From Atopobiaceae bacterium (GTDB taxonomy: Bacteria > Actinomycetota > Coriobacteriia > Coriobacteriales > Atopobiaceae): a stretch of DNA of 64,000 nt. The stretch spans positions 32,154 through 96,153 of the forward strand of contig JAUNEG010000005.1 of the NCBI GenBank assembly GCA_030525685.1, given 5' to 3'. The notes below the pieces were generated by a model that did not search any database, was not told the origin of the DNA, and worked only from the letters and a program-made list of their open reading frames with translations. The position numbers and the translations under genes were made by a program. This document shows, in pieces, positions 42,764 through 51,307 of the stretch. Each line of letters opens with the position of its first letter. The first letter of the stretch is position 1.

Positions 42764-44260
42764 TTACTTGGAGGCGGTGTCCAGCTTCGGCTTCATGGCC
42801 ACGAGGATGGCGGCCGCCACCACCGCGCCGATCACGATGTCGAGGCAGAACAGGAGCGGGTTGCTCGTGGCGAGCGCCACGATGAAGCCGCCGTGGGGGA
42901 CGTAGCAGTCGATGGCCTGGATGGCGGCCAGCCCGGCGCCGACGGCGGAGCCGATGCAGATGCCCGGCAGGGTGTGCACGAGGTCCTTGACCGCGAAGGG
43001 GATGGCGCCCTCGGTGATGCCGATGCAGCCCATGAAGATCGCGGAGATGCCCATCTGGCGGTCGGCGTCGTCGAACTTGTTGCGGGCGATCAGCGAGGCG
43101 ATGCCGCAGGCCAGGGGCGGCACGGCGACGGCGACGCGGAACATGCCGTTGGGGCCGTAGATGCTGGAGGCCATGAGCGCCATGGTGAAGGTGGAGGCCG
43201 TCTTGTTGATGGGGCCGCCCATGTCGAAGGCCGTCATGATGCCGATCACGAGGCCGAGCACCACCGCGGAGCCGCCCTGCAGGTTGCCCAGGACGTCCGT
43301 CAGCCAGTTCATGACCGCGGCGAGCGGGGTGGCCAGGATGTAGATGTAGGCCATGCCGAGCACGAGCGAGGCCAGGATCGGGATGACCAGGATGGGCATG
43401 ATGGTCTGGATGGTATTGTTGACCTTCCAGGTCTTCATCCAGCGGACGAAGTAGCCGCAGACCACGGCCATGATCATGGCACCCAGGAAACCCGTGGAGA
43501 CCGAGGTCTCGCCGACGGTGACCGGGTTGTTGACCAGGTAGCCGAGGACGAAGCCCGGGGCGAGCGCGGGCTTGCCCGCCATGGAGTAGGCGATATAGGC
43601 CGCCAGCACCGGGATCATCATCGAGATGCCCGCCATGCCGATGGTGTTCAGGCTCTGCATGAGTGGGTTGGTGACTTCCATGCCCGCCTCGCCGGCGGTG
43701 CCCGTGGCGAGCGAGAACGCCAGGAACACGCCGCCGATCACGACGATCGGGATGAAGTAGGACACGCCGGTGTTGAACGCGTTCAGAAGCGTCTTGCCGG
43801 GGTTGGCGAAGATGGAGCCCTTCGCCGCGGGCGCGGGCGCCTGGGGCGCGGCGCTCGCCTTGGGCTCGGCCGCGGGCGCCTCAGCCTTCGCGGGCGCGGC
43901 TGCGGCGGGCGCGGGCGCGGCGTCGACGGCGCCGCCCGTCGCCTTGATGATCTCCACGCACTGGTCGATGATCTTGGCGGGGTCCGAGATCACGTCCGAG
44001 GTGCCGACCTTCAGGAACTTGCCCTCGGCGATCTTCTGCTCGAAGCGGTCCTCGTTCTCGACGCCCACGTCGACGGTCTCGAGGACCAGGTCGGCAGAAT
44101 CGACGTCCTCTTGGGACAGCTCGTTCTCGATACCGAGGCCACCCTGGGCCTCGACCTTGCAGTCGATGCCGCGCTTGGCGCACTCATCCTGCACGGCCTT
44201 CTGGGCCATGTAGGTATGGGCGATGCCAACGGTGCAAGCTGCAACGCCTACGATCTTCAT
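42764..44260 (-). CDS. PTS fructose-type permease, EIIBC
   Basis: This 498-residue sugar transporter of the fructose-mannitol PTS family starts with an EIIB domain (IVGVAACTVGIAHTYMAQKAV; phospho-Cys9). An Ala/Pro-rich linker (~residues 115-150) leads to the membrane EIIC with about nine helices (FNTGVSYFIPIVVIGGVFLAFSL; LGYLVNNPVTVGETSVSTGFLG; FDMGGPINKTA; CIGITEGAIPFAVKD). An EIIA domain is missing here and must come from elsewhere. The start ATG at 44260 has GAGGGA. It heads the operon facing the LacI gene. Substrate is likely a ketohexose, unproven. Confidence 0.92.
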   Translation of the reverse strand: MKIVGVAACTVGIAHTYMAQKAVQDECAKRGIDCKVEAQGGLGIENELSQEDVDSADLVLETVDVGVENEDRFEQKIAEGKFLKVGTSDVISDPAKIIDQCVEIIKATGGAVDAAPAPAAAAPAKAEAPAAEPKASAAPQAPAPAAKGSIFANPGKTLLNAFNTGVSYFIPIVVIGGVFLAFSLATGTAGEAGMEVTNPLMQSLNTIGMAGISMMIPVLAAYIAYSMAGKPALAPGFVLGYLVNNPVTVGETSVSTGFLGAMIMAVVCGYFVRWMKTWKVNNTIQTIMPILVIPILASLVLGMAYIYILATPLAAVMNWLTDVLGNLQGGSAVVLGLVIGIMTAFDMGGPINKTASTFTMALMASSIYGPNGMFRVAVAVPPLACGIASLIARNKFDDADRQMGISAIFMGCIGITEGAIPFAVKDLVHTLPGICIGSAVGAGLAAIQAIDCYVPHGGFIVALATSNPLLFCLDIVIGAVVAAAILVAMKPKLDTASK

Positions 44261-44403
44261 TGCATCCCTCTTTCCTCTGTGGATCGTGGAAACGCAACGG
44301 CTCGCTTGGGGCCTCCGGAGCATCCCGCGTGCTACGCCGCCTACGTCATCTGACACTTCGCAGTATGGGGTCGGAGGGTCAGACACGCGAGCAGATTTCT
44401 GCA

Positions 44404-44451
44404 AATGGCCTGGTAGAGTGCTATATTGCTCGTTTTAGTTAAATGGTTAAC
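44404..44451. promoter_or_regulatory. Operator in the PTS-lacI intergenic region
   Basis: GTTAA-N4-TTAAC (44438-44451) is a perfect inverted repeat, part of a larger TTGGTTAACCATTTAACTAAA stretch in the divergent promoter region. TATAGC and AATATA -10-like sequences lie just downstream on the minus strand (~44419-44426). It is a likely binding site for the LacI-family protein. The rest of the 427-bp gap shows no gene. Confidence 0.55.
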
Positions 44452-44687
44452 CAAGTTCGGTTCGTGCGAAAACCGGGCGATTCGCGAATGTCAAGGAGAA
44501 TTTCCGGCCGTCGGCGAACGGTAATGTGGGGCGCGGGCGGAGGGGATCGCGCGCGTCACCGGTATACTGGGAAGCCGCCCGACCCCGGCCCGACGCCGGC
44601 TGGAATCCGTCCGAGGCGGGACGGGACCTCGCGCCGCACCCCGGCGGCGGCCGCCTCGACGTCGCCCGACAACGGAGGCACCCGAGC

Positions 44688-45704
44688 ATGGACACGCATC
44701 GCGTCACGATCACCGACGTCGCCCGCGAAGCGGGAACCTCGACCGCCACCGTCTCGAACTACCTCAACGGCAAGCACGAGAAGCTGAGCCAGAAGACCCG
44801 CGAGCGCATCGAGCGCATCATCCGCGAGACCGGCTACATCCCCAACGCCCAGGCCCAGACGCTCTCGGGCAAGGCAACGCACGTCATCGCCATCCTCATC
44901 CTCGACAACTCCAACAACTGGGCCGGCCGGCTGCTCGCCGGCGTAGAGCGCGTGGCGCGCGAGAACAGCTACCAGACCATCGTGTGCACGACCAACTTCG
45001 ACCCCGAGATCGAGCTCATGTACGTGGACAAGATGCTCGCGCTTGGCGTGGACGGCTTCATCGTGCAGCCCACGCACAACTTCCGCGCCGTGAACGAGCG
45101 CATCACCAAGGCGGGCCGACCGGTGGTGTTCTACGACCGGAGCTTCTACAACCTGGACAGCACCTGGATCAAGACGAACCTCTACGACGGCGTCTACGCC
45201 GCCACGACCGCCTGCATAGACGCGGGCTACGAGGACTTCCTCACCGTGGCCGCCGACATGACCAAGATGAACACCCGCATGGAGCGCTTCCAGGGGTTCG
45301 CCGACGCCCTCGCGGCACGCGGCCTGTTCCACCGCGCCATCTCGATCGAGCATGACGCGCCCAGCGTGGCCGAGCTCACCGAGTACTTCAAGTTCAAGCT
45401 CAACCCCGCGCTGCGCACCCTCGTCTTCGTGCAGAACCAGTGGGCGCTCGGGCGCGTGTTCAAGGCGCTGCAGCCCATGGCGCACCTCATCCCCGAGCGC
45501 ATCGGCCTCATCGGCATCAACTGCACCGACTGGACCGACCTGACCTCCCCCACCATCTCGACCGTAGTCGAGCCGGTGGAGCGGGAGGGGCGCCACGCCT
45601 GCCAGATGCTGCTCGACCTGCTGGGCGACGAGCCCCCGGCGGCCCATCAGGAGATCCTGGAGTGCCGCCTCAACTGGCTGGGCTCGACCTCGGTCACGGC
45701 GTAA
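44688..45704 (+). CDS. LacI-family transcriptional regulator
   Basis: This 338-residue regulator has an N-terminal HTH (VTITDVAREAGTSTATVSNYLNGKHEKLS; hinge IPNAQAQTLSG). A periplasmic-binding-protein-like sensor domain follows (HVIAILILDNSNNW; VDGFIVQPT; YDGVYAATTACIDAGYEDF; RIGLIGINCTDWTDL). It is divergent from the PTS-gatZ-talC-tkt operon and most likely represses it until a sugar phosphate binds. CGGAGG lies 12 nt before the ATG at 44688. A longer upstream frame has no family match. Confidence 0.92.
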   Translation: MDTHRVTITDVAREAGTSTATVSNYLNGKHEKLSQKTRERIERIIRETGYIPNAQAQTLSGKATHVIAILILDNSNNWAGRLLAGVERVARENSYQTIVCTTNFDPEIELMYVDKMLALGVDGFIVQPTHNFRAVNERITKAGRPVVFYDRSFYNLDSTWIKTNLYDGVYAATTACIDAGYEDFLTVAADMTKMNTRMERFQGFADALAARGLFHRAISIEHDAPSVAELTEYFKFKLNPALRTLVFVQNQWALGRVFKALQPMAHLIPERIGLIGINCTDWTDLTSPTISTVVEPVEREGRHACQMLLDLLGDEPPAAHQEILECRLNWLGSTSVTA

Positions 45705-45737
45705 GGGGCCGGGCGGGCCGGCGCGGGCGCGCGAGAA

Positions 45738-45774
45738 GCCCGCCGACCTGCAGGTAGCCTGCATGCCGGCGGGC
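45738..45774. terminator. Convergent terminator between lacI and tktC of the ula operon
   Basis: A long stem with few mismatches (45738-45753 region with 45758-45774; outer GCCCGCCG perfect) lies between the two converging stop codons. Confidence 0.65.
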
Positions 45775-45793
45775 AAACCTTCCGGCGCCTGCG

Positions 45794-46738
45794 CTAGCGG
45801 GCCAGCACCTCACGGACGGCGGCGATCACGCCCTCGGCGTCCAGGCCGTAGAGGTGCAGCAAGTCGGTCGCGGGGCCGGAGACGCCGAAGACGTCGTTCA
45901 CGCCCACCTTGCGGACGGGAACGGGGCAGCGCTCGGCGAGGGCGTCGCACACGGCGCTGCCCAGGCCACCGATCACGGAGTGCTCCTCGCAGGTCACCAC
46001 GCGCCCGGTCTTGGACGCGCTCTCCACGATCAGGTCCGCGTCAATCGGCTTGATCGTGTGCATGTCGATGACCTCGGCGGACACGCCCCTCTCGGCGAGC
46101 ACGTCGGCCGCCTCGAGCGCCGCCTGGACCATGAGGCCGCAGGCCACGATCGTCACGTCGGTGCCCTCTCGCATGACGATGCCCTTGCCCAGCGTGAACG
46201 AGAAGTCCTTCTCGTCGTTCACCACAGGCACCGCGAGGCGTCCCAGGCGCAGGTAGACCGGACCGTCCAGCTCGTAGGCGGCGCGCACCGCGGCACGGGC
46301 CTCGACGTCGTCGCAGGGCACGACGACGGTCATGCCCGGGATAACGCGCATGAGGGCGATGTCCTCGTTGCACTGGTGCGTGGCCCCGTCCTCCCCGACG
46401 GAGACGCCGGCATGCGAGGCGCAGATCTTGACGTTCAGGTGCGGGTAGCCGATGGAGTTGCGCACCTGCTCGAACGCGCGGCCGGCGGCGAACATCGCGA
46501 AGCTGCTCACGAAGGCGGTGCGGCCGGTGGTCGCGATGCCCGCCGCGACGCCCATGAGGTTCTGCTCGGCGATACCCACGTCGAAGAAGCGGTCGGGATA
46601 GGCCGCCTTCATCTTGCCGGTCTGGGTTGACGCGGCAAGGTCGGCATCCAGGACCACGAAGTCGTCGTGCTCGGCGGCGAGCTCCAGGAGCGTCTCGCCG
46701 TAGCTCACGCGGGTGGCGATTCTCTTCACGTCGGCCAT
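45794..46738 (-). CDS. Transketolase, C-terminal subunit (ula operon copy)
   Basis: This 314-residue paralogue of the protein at 38608-39549 keeps the same motifs (FAAGRAFEQVRNSIGYP, SHAGVSVGEDGATHQ, EEHSVIGGLGSAV). The C-terminal halves have diverged more (FSFTLGKGIVMREGTD against the other copy). The block equivalent to 39130-39312 is identical in DNA. In this operon it would process D-xylulose-5-phosphate released from ascorbate. The start ATG at 46738 lies 4 bp after the N-subunit stop. Confidence 0.94.
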   Translation of the reverse strand: MADVKRIATRVSYGETLLELAAEHDDFVVLDADLAASTQTGKMKAAYPDRFFDVGIAEQNLMGVAAGIATTGRTAFVSSFAMFAAGRAFEQVRNSIGYPHLNVKICASHAGVSVGEDGATHQCNEDIALMRVIPGMTVVVPCDDVEARAAVRAAYELDGPVYLRLGRLAVPVVNDEKDFSFTLGKGIVMREGTDVTIVACGLMVQAALEAADVLAERGVSAEVIDMHTIKPIDADLIVESASKTGRVVTCEEHSVIGGLGSAVCDALAERCPVPVRKVGVNDVFGVSGPATDLLHLYGLDAEGVIAAVREVLAR

Positions 46739-46742
46739 GTCC

Positions 46743-47564
46743 TTATGCCTCCTTTGCGAGCTCGGCCATGGCCTGCTCGTACTGCTCGTCGTTGGGACCC
46801 TTGCCGTGCCAGTCGACCTGGCCCTCCATGAAGGAGACGCCCTTGCCCTTGACCGTCTCGGCAACGATGCAGACGGGCGCGCCCTTCACCTCGCGGGCGA
46901 CGGAGAAGGCGGCGCGAACCTGTGCCATGTCGTTGCCGTCGGCGAGCTCGATCACGTGGAACTTGAAGGCGCGGAACTTGTCGGCGATGGGCATCGCGGA
47001 GTTGACCTCCTCGATGGTGCCGTCGATCTGCAGGCCGTTGTGGTCGACGACGAGCACCAGGTTGTCGAGGCAGTGGTTGCCGGCGAACATCGCCGCCTCC
47101 CAGACCTGGCCCTCCTCGATCTCGCCGTCGCCCAGAAGCGCGAAGACACGGTACGGGTCGCCCCAGTGCTTGGCGGCGAGCGCCATGCCCACCGCGGCGG
47201 AGACGCCCTGGCCGAGCGAGCCGGAGGACATGTCCACGCCCGGCGTATCGTTCATGTTGGGATGTCCCTGGAGGTGGGAGCCGATGTGGCGCAGGGTCTC
47301 GAGCTCCTCGCGCGGGAAGAACCCACGCTCCGCGAGGGTCGCGTAGAGACCGGGCGCCGCGTGTCCCTTGGAGAGGACGAAGCGGTCACGGCCCTCCCAG
47401 CGGGGATCGTCCGGCCTCACGTCCATCTCCTCGAAGTAGAGATAGGCCAGGATGTCGGCGGCGGAAAGCGAGCCGCCGGGATGCCCCGACTTGGCAGCAT
47501 GCGTGCCCGTGAGAACCCCCTTCCTGATCTCCGTGGCTACGCGCCTGAGCTCGGTGTCTGTCAT
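46743..47564 (-). CDS. Transketolase, N-terminal subunit (ula operon copy)
   Basis: This 273-residue TPP-binding subunit has motifs SGHPGGSLSAADIL, LSKGHAAPGLYATL, and GDGEIEEGQVWEAAMFAGNH. It is shorter at the C-terminus than the operon A copy, lacking the EADAS insertion. A 269-bp stretch (46972-47240) is identical to 39803-40071 while flanks differ at many synonymous sites, which signals recent gene conversion. It pairs with the following C-terminal subunit gene. Confidence 0.94.
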   Translation of the reverse strand: MTDTELRRVATEIRKGVLTGTHAAKSGHPGGSLSAADILAYLYFEEMDVRPDDPRWEGRDRFVLSKGHAAPGLYATLAERGFFPREELETLRHIGSHLQGHPNMNDTPGVDMSSGSLGQGVSAAVGMALAAKHWGDPYRVFALLGDGEIEEGQVWEAAMFAGNHCLDNLVLVVDHNGLQIDGTIEEVNSAMPIADKFRAFKFHVIELADGNDMAQVRAAFSVAREVKGAPVCIVAETVKGKGVSFMEGQVDWHGKGPNDEQYEQAMAELAKEA

Positions 47565-47596
47565 GCTGTCTCCTTTAATTTCCTCGCCAGACGCGC

Positions 47597-48280
47597 CTAC
47601 TGCGCGGCGGCGACCTTGGCCCAGTCGGCGTCGAAGGCCGCCAGGCCCTGGTCAGTCAGCGGGTGCTTGAGGCATTTCTTGAGCGTGCCGAAGGGCACGG
47701 TGGCGATGTCGGCGCCCAGGAGCGCCGCCTGCGTCACGTGGTTGGGCGTGCGCACGGAGGCGGCGATGATCTCCACCTGATCGTCGGCGTTTTTGCCCGC
47801 CCAGTCGTAGTTGCCGATGGCGGCCACGACGTCAGCGAGCTGGGAGACGCCGTCCTCGGCGATGTCGTCGAAGCGGCCGACGAAGGGGCTCACGTAGCGT
47901 GCGCCCGCGTTGGCGGCGAGAAGGGCCTGCGGGGCCGAGAAGACCAGCGTCATGTTGACGCGGACGCCCTCGGAGGCGAGCTGGCGCGTGGCAGCGAGGG
48001 CCTCGGCGCAGATCGGGAGCTTGACCACGATGTTGGGGGCGAGCGCCGCGAGGCGGCGGCCGTCGGCGACCATGTCCTCACAGGTCTTGGCCTGGGACTC
48101 GGCGGAGACGGGCAGGCCCTCGCAGAGCTCGGCAATCCTGACCATGTGGCCCTCGAAGTCGGCGAGCCTGCCGCCGGTGCGGGCGTAGAGCGACGGGTTG
48201 GTGGTGACGCCGGCGAGGCAGCCCCAGCTGAGGGCCTCACGAATCTCGTCGAGGTCAGCGGTGTCGATAAAGAACTTCAT
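47597..48280 (-). CDS. Fructose-6-phosphate aldolase / transaldolase, TalC type (ula operon copy)
   Basis: This 227-residue paralogue of 40470-41150 has the same marks (MKFFIDTADLDEI, TTNPSLYARTGG, NIVVKLPICAEAL, YVSPFVGRFDD). The start ATG at 48280 has GAGGAG six bases upstream. Its place between ulaF and the transketolase genes implies a joint transketolase/transaldolase shunt of pentose phosphates made from ascorbate. Aldolase against transaldolase activity cannot be read from sequence with certainty. Confidence 0.92.
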   Translation of the reverse strand: MKFFIDTADLDEIREALSWGCLAGVTTNPSLYARTGGRLADFEGHMVRIAELCEGLPVSAESQAKTCEDMVADGRRLAALAPNIVVKLPICAEALAATRQLASEGVRVNMTLVFSAPQALLAANAGARYVSPFVGRFDDIAEDGVSQLADVVAAIGNYDWAGKNADDQVEIIAASVRTPNHVTQAALLGADIATVPFGTLKKCLKHPLTDQGLAAFDADWAKVAAAQ

Positions 48281-48369
48281 GTCTCCTCTTTTCCGAAACA
48301 TGGCGACGAGCATTGTACCGCTCCCGCCCATGATACATGAGGCCCGTGGGGACCATCAAAGCGTCTGAT

Positions 48370-49089
48370 TCAGGCGCTCCGCGGGCGCGACGCCTGCCCG
48401 TAGTAGGCACCCGGACCGTGCTTGCGCAGATAGTGCTTGTCCAGCAGGTACTGGGGTGCGGAGCCGCAGTGCGGGCTCAGCGCCTCGGTGTCGAGGGCCA
48501 TACGGGCGACCTCCTCAACCACCACGGCGTGATAGACCGCGGCGGCGGCGTCCCTTCCCCACGCGAAGGGCCCGTGGTTACGGACAAGTGCCGCCGGGAC
48601 CGCGAGTGGGTCGATGCCGTGCTCGGCGAACCCCTCCACGATGACGTTGCCCGTCTCGAGCTCGTAGGCGCGGGCGATCTCCTGCTCCGTCAGGCCGCGC
48701 ATGCAGGGCACCGGACCGTAGAAGTAGTCGGCGTGGGTGGTCCCGTAGGCCGGTATCTCCCGACCGGCCTGCGCCCAGGCGCACGCCAACCTCGAGTGCG
48801 TGTGCACCACGCCACCCACCTCCGCCCCCCAGGCACGATAGAGGGCCGCATGCGTGGCGGTATCGGAGGAGGGGTTGAGCCCGCCCTCGACGACGGCTCC
48901 GTCGAGGTCGCACACCACCATGGACCCCGGCGTGAGGTCGTCGTAGTCAACGCCGGAGGGCTTGATCACAAACAGACCCCGCTCACGGTCGAGCTCCGAG
49001 GCGTTCCCCCAGGTAAATACCACCAGATCATGTCTCAAGAGGTCCATGTTGGCCTCATAGACCCTCTCCCGAAGCTCCTTGAGCATCAT
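48370..49089 (-). CDS. ulaF: L-ribulose-5-phosphate 4-epimerase, UlaF/AraD type
   Basis: This 239-residue zinc-dependent class II aldolase-family epimerase forms D-xylulose-5-phosphate. Motifs are FTWGNASELDRERG (phosphate-binding), IKPSGVDYDDL, VVHTHSRLACAWAQ with zinc histidines, YGTTHADYFYG and VRNHGPFAWG. It follows ulaE, as in ascorbate operons, and precedes talC. The start could be either of two adjacent ATGs (MMLKEL). A GGGAGCC site lies upstream. Confidence 0.92.
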   Translation of the reverse strand: MMLKELRERVYEANMDLLRHDLVVFTWGNASELDRERGLFVIKPSGVDYDDLTPGSMVVCDLDGAVVEGGLNPSSDTATHAALYRAWGAEVGGVVHTHSRLACAWAQAGREIPAYGTTHADYFYGPVPCMRGLTEQEIARAYELETGNVIVEGFAEHGIDPLAVPAALVRNHGPFAWGRDAAAAVYHAVVVEEVARMALDTEALSPHCGSAPQYLLDKHYLRKHGPGAYYGQASRPRSA

Positions 49090-49122
49090 GGCTGAGGCTC
49101 CCTTCCGCCGGTTCGTGCCGGC

Positions 49123-49236
49123 TTAGATGAGTCCGAGGTGCTCGAGCGCGGTTGCGACGCCGTTGAGGTGCCGCTCGTCACGATAGACGAGCGTTCCGTC
49201 CACGTCGAAGAAGGCCAGGGTGTCGGCGGCGCGCAT
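49123..49236 (-). pseudogene. N-terminal fragment of a HAD-superfamily phosphatase
   Basis: A 37-codon frame (ATG 49236, coupled to ulaE's stop) encodes RAADTLAFFDVDGTLVYRDERHLNGVATALEHLGLI and then stops. FFDVDGTLV is the HAD nucleophile motif I. The rest of a normal ~200-280-residue HAD enzyme is missing. No continuation is seen before ulaF. It is best read as the remnant of a deleted phosphatase gene that once lay between ulaE and ulaF. Confidence 0.7.
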
Positions 49237-49237
49237 C

Positions 49238-50098
49238 CTAGCCCTCCGCCCTGGAAAACGCCGCGTCGATCTTCTCGCGCACGTAGCAAGCCGAGGCGGC
49301 AACCTCCTCGCGCCACCGCTCTGAGCCCAGGTACCAGAACTCGGCCACGTAGCGGCGGACGCCCTGCGCCACGAGCTCGTCGAGCGCGCCCTCGTAGTCG
49401 GTGGTGCCCGTGCCAAACGGCAGGTCCCGATACTTCCCCGCCACGGTCTCCTTGCAGTGCGCCGCCAGGATGTGGCCGCGCCCGACGGCGAGGTCGCCGG
49501 CAACGCTTCCCCCGTAGAGGAGCGCTGCGTTGGTGAGGTTGCCCACATCGGGATAGACGCCCAGGTACGGGCTATCGATTTTCGTCACGTAGGCCATGGC
49601 CTTCTCGACCGTGTCCATGAACGGCGTCTCCATGGTCTCAAAGCCGAGCAGGACGCCCGAGCGGGCCGCCATCTCCACGGCGCGCGCGAGGTTCTCCTCG
49701 AAGCGAGCGCGCGTCTCGGGGGAGCCCTCCTCGTAGTAGACGTCGTAGCCGGCGAGCTGGATCATACGGATGCCGAGGTCACAAGCGAGTCCGAGCGCCC
49801 CTTCCATGATCTGGAGCGAGCGCCGCGCCACCTCGGGGTCACGCGCGCCGAGCGGGTAGCTGCGGTGCGCGGACAGGCACAGCGAGCGGATGGGCATCCC
49901 CGTGCTCCCCATGGCGCGCACGAGGTCGCGGCGGCGGCCGGGCGTCCACTCGAGGCGCTCGAGCCGCTCGCTGGACTCATCGATGCTGATCTCGACGTAG
50001 TCGAAGCCGCTGTCGCGCGCCACGTCCAGGCACTCGATCCAGGTCAGCTCGGCCGGGGTGGCCTTCTCGTACATGCCGAGCAGATACTGCCGGGGCAT
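49238..50098 (-). CDS. ulaE: L-ribulose-5-phosphate 3-epimerase, UlaE type
   Basis: This 286-residue AP-endonuclease-2-type TIM barrel interconverts L-xylulose-5- and L-ribulose-5-phosphate. Marks are GFDYVEISIDESSERLERLEW, SLCLSAHRSYPLG, MIQLAGYDVYYEEG, LGFETMETPFMD (metal Glu), YPDVGNLTNA, AHCKET and AEFWYLG. The start ATG at 50098 follows an AGGAGAG site. It lies between ulaG and the HAD fragment in the ula operon. Confidence 0.93.
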   Translation of the reverse strand: MPRQYLLGMYEKATPAELTWIECLDVARDSGFDYVEISIDESSERLERLEWTPGRRRDLVRAMGSTGMPIRSLCLSAHRSYPLGARDPEVARRSLQIMEGALGLACDLGIRMIQLAGYDVYYEEGSPETRARFEENLARAVEMAARSGVLLGFETMETPFMDTVEKAMAYVTKIDSPYLGVYPDVGNLTNAALLYGGSVAGDLAVGRGHILAAHCKETVAGKYRDLPFGTGTTDYEGALDELVAQGVRRYVAEFWYLGSERWREEVAASACYVREKIDAAFSRAEG

Positions 50099-50139
50099 CC
50101 TCTCTCCTCTCTCCTCTCCGCGACGCCGCAGCGACGGGC

Positions 50140-51264
50140 CTAGAGGACGCTGCGGAACGGGACGTTGGGCTCCTCGTCGAAGCAGTCCTCGAAGCCGCGC
50201 TGGTACACGAAGTACTTCTTGCCCGCCTCGAAGTCGGTCGGGTAGGTGTAGTGACCGCCGACCTTCCAGTAGTAGGGCTTGAACGTGTAGCCCAGGCGCT
50301 CCCTGCGCATGTTGTAGAGGACCTCGATCTCGCGCAGGTCGGCCTCGAAGTTGGTCCAGACGTCCCAGTGGATGGGAATGACGACCTTGCACTTGAGGGC
50401 CTCGGCCATGCGGATGATGTCGGAGGCCTCCATCTTGTCCTGCATGCCCATGGGGTTGCACCCGTAGGAGCCAAACGCCACGTCGACGCCGCCGTACTCC
50501 CGGGCGATGTCCTTGCCGTGCTTGGCGAAGTAGATGGAGTAGTGGGAGTCGCCGCTGTGGTAGATGTTGCCACCCGGGGTGCGCAGCAGGTAGTTCACGG
50601 CCTTCTCGTCCATGTCCATCGGGCATACGCCCCAGAGGTCCTCGCGGTCGGGACCGGTGGAGTCGGTGGTGGTGATGCAGGTGCGGTCGAAGGAGTCCAT
50701 GGCGATGACCTCGATGTCGCCCACCTTGACCGTGTCGCCGGGCTTGACGGTGATGCAGCGCTCGGCGGGCACGCCCCACTTGAGCCAGAACTCGACGGAC
50801 TTCTTGGGGCCGATGAAGGGCACGGGGATCTCGTTGCCGTGCTCGTCGGTGGTGGTCATGCCGGACTGGATGACGTGGGCCGCGAACTCCTTGGACATGT
50901 GGTCCTGGTGATAGTGGGTGGCCAGGACGGCATCGACGTGCTTGATCGCAAAGGGATCAAACACGTAGGGGATGTTGCGCAGGTTGGGCTGCATCGCGCG
51001 GCAGCCCGCCATGTTGGCCATCTGGTGGCCGACGGCCATCTTCCCGTTGCCATGGCTGCGCTTGCCGTTGCCGGTCCACAGGTCGATGGTGATGGCGGTG
51101 TCGCCCGGGGTCTTCAGGTAGATGCCCGTGCAGCCGAGCCACCACATCTCGACGGTGCCGGGGGCGGGCCGCGCGGCCTCCATGTCCTCGTTCAGCCACG
51201 TGCCCCACTCGGGGAATGTGCTCATGATCCACTTCTCGCGAGTTACCTCGTCAATTGCGGACAT
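50140..51264 (-). CDS. ulaG: L-ascorbate-6-phosphate lactonase
   Basis: This 374-residue metallo-beta-lactamase-fold enzyme opens the lactone of ascorbate-6-phosphate. Typical UlaG segments are TFPEWGTWLNEDME, WWLGCTGIYLKTPG, the metal motif THYHQDHMSKEFAAHV, FIGPKKSVEFWLKWGVP and HSGDSHYSIYFAKHG. It is full length for the family (~354-375). It directly follows the propeller-like gene and precedes ulaE. It is diagnostic for ascorbate use. Confidence 0.95.
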   Translation of the reverse strand: MSAIDEVTREKWIMSTFPEWGTWLNEDMEAARPAPGTVEMWWLGCTGIYLKTPGDTAITIDLWTGNGKRSHGNGKMAVGHQMANMAGCRAMQPNLRNIPYVFDPFAIKHVDAVLATHYHQDHMSKEFAAHVIQSGMTTTDEHGNEIPVPFIGPKKSVEFWLKWGVPAERCITVKPGDTVKVGDIEVIAMDSFDRTCITTTDSTGPDREDLWGVCPMDMDEKAVNYLLRTPGGNIYHSGDSHYSIYFAKHGKDIAREYGGVDVAFGSYGCNPMGMQDKMEASDIIRMAEALKCKVVIPIHWDVWTNFEADLREIEVLYNMRRERLGYTFKPYYWKVGGHYTYPTDFEAGKKYFVYQRGFEDCFDEEPNVPFRSVL

Positions 51265-51307
51265 GCGTACCTCCTTGGAGTCTCTGCGGGCAGGGTGCCC
51301 GCGACCG

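Noticed and set aside
49238..50779. Extended frame joining ulaE to an upstream 200-codon stretch
   Set aside because: The upstream part is an out-of-frame reading of ulaG. ulaE has its own start and ribosome site at 50098.
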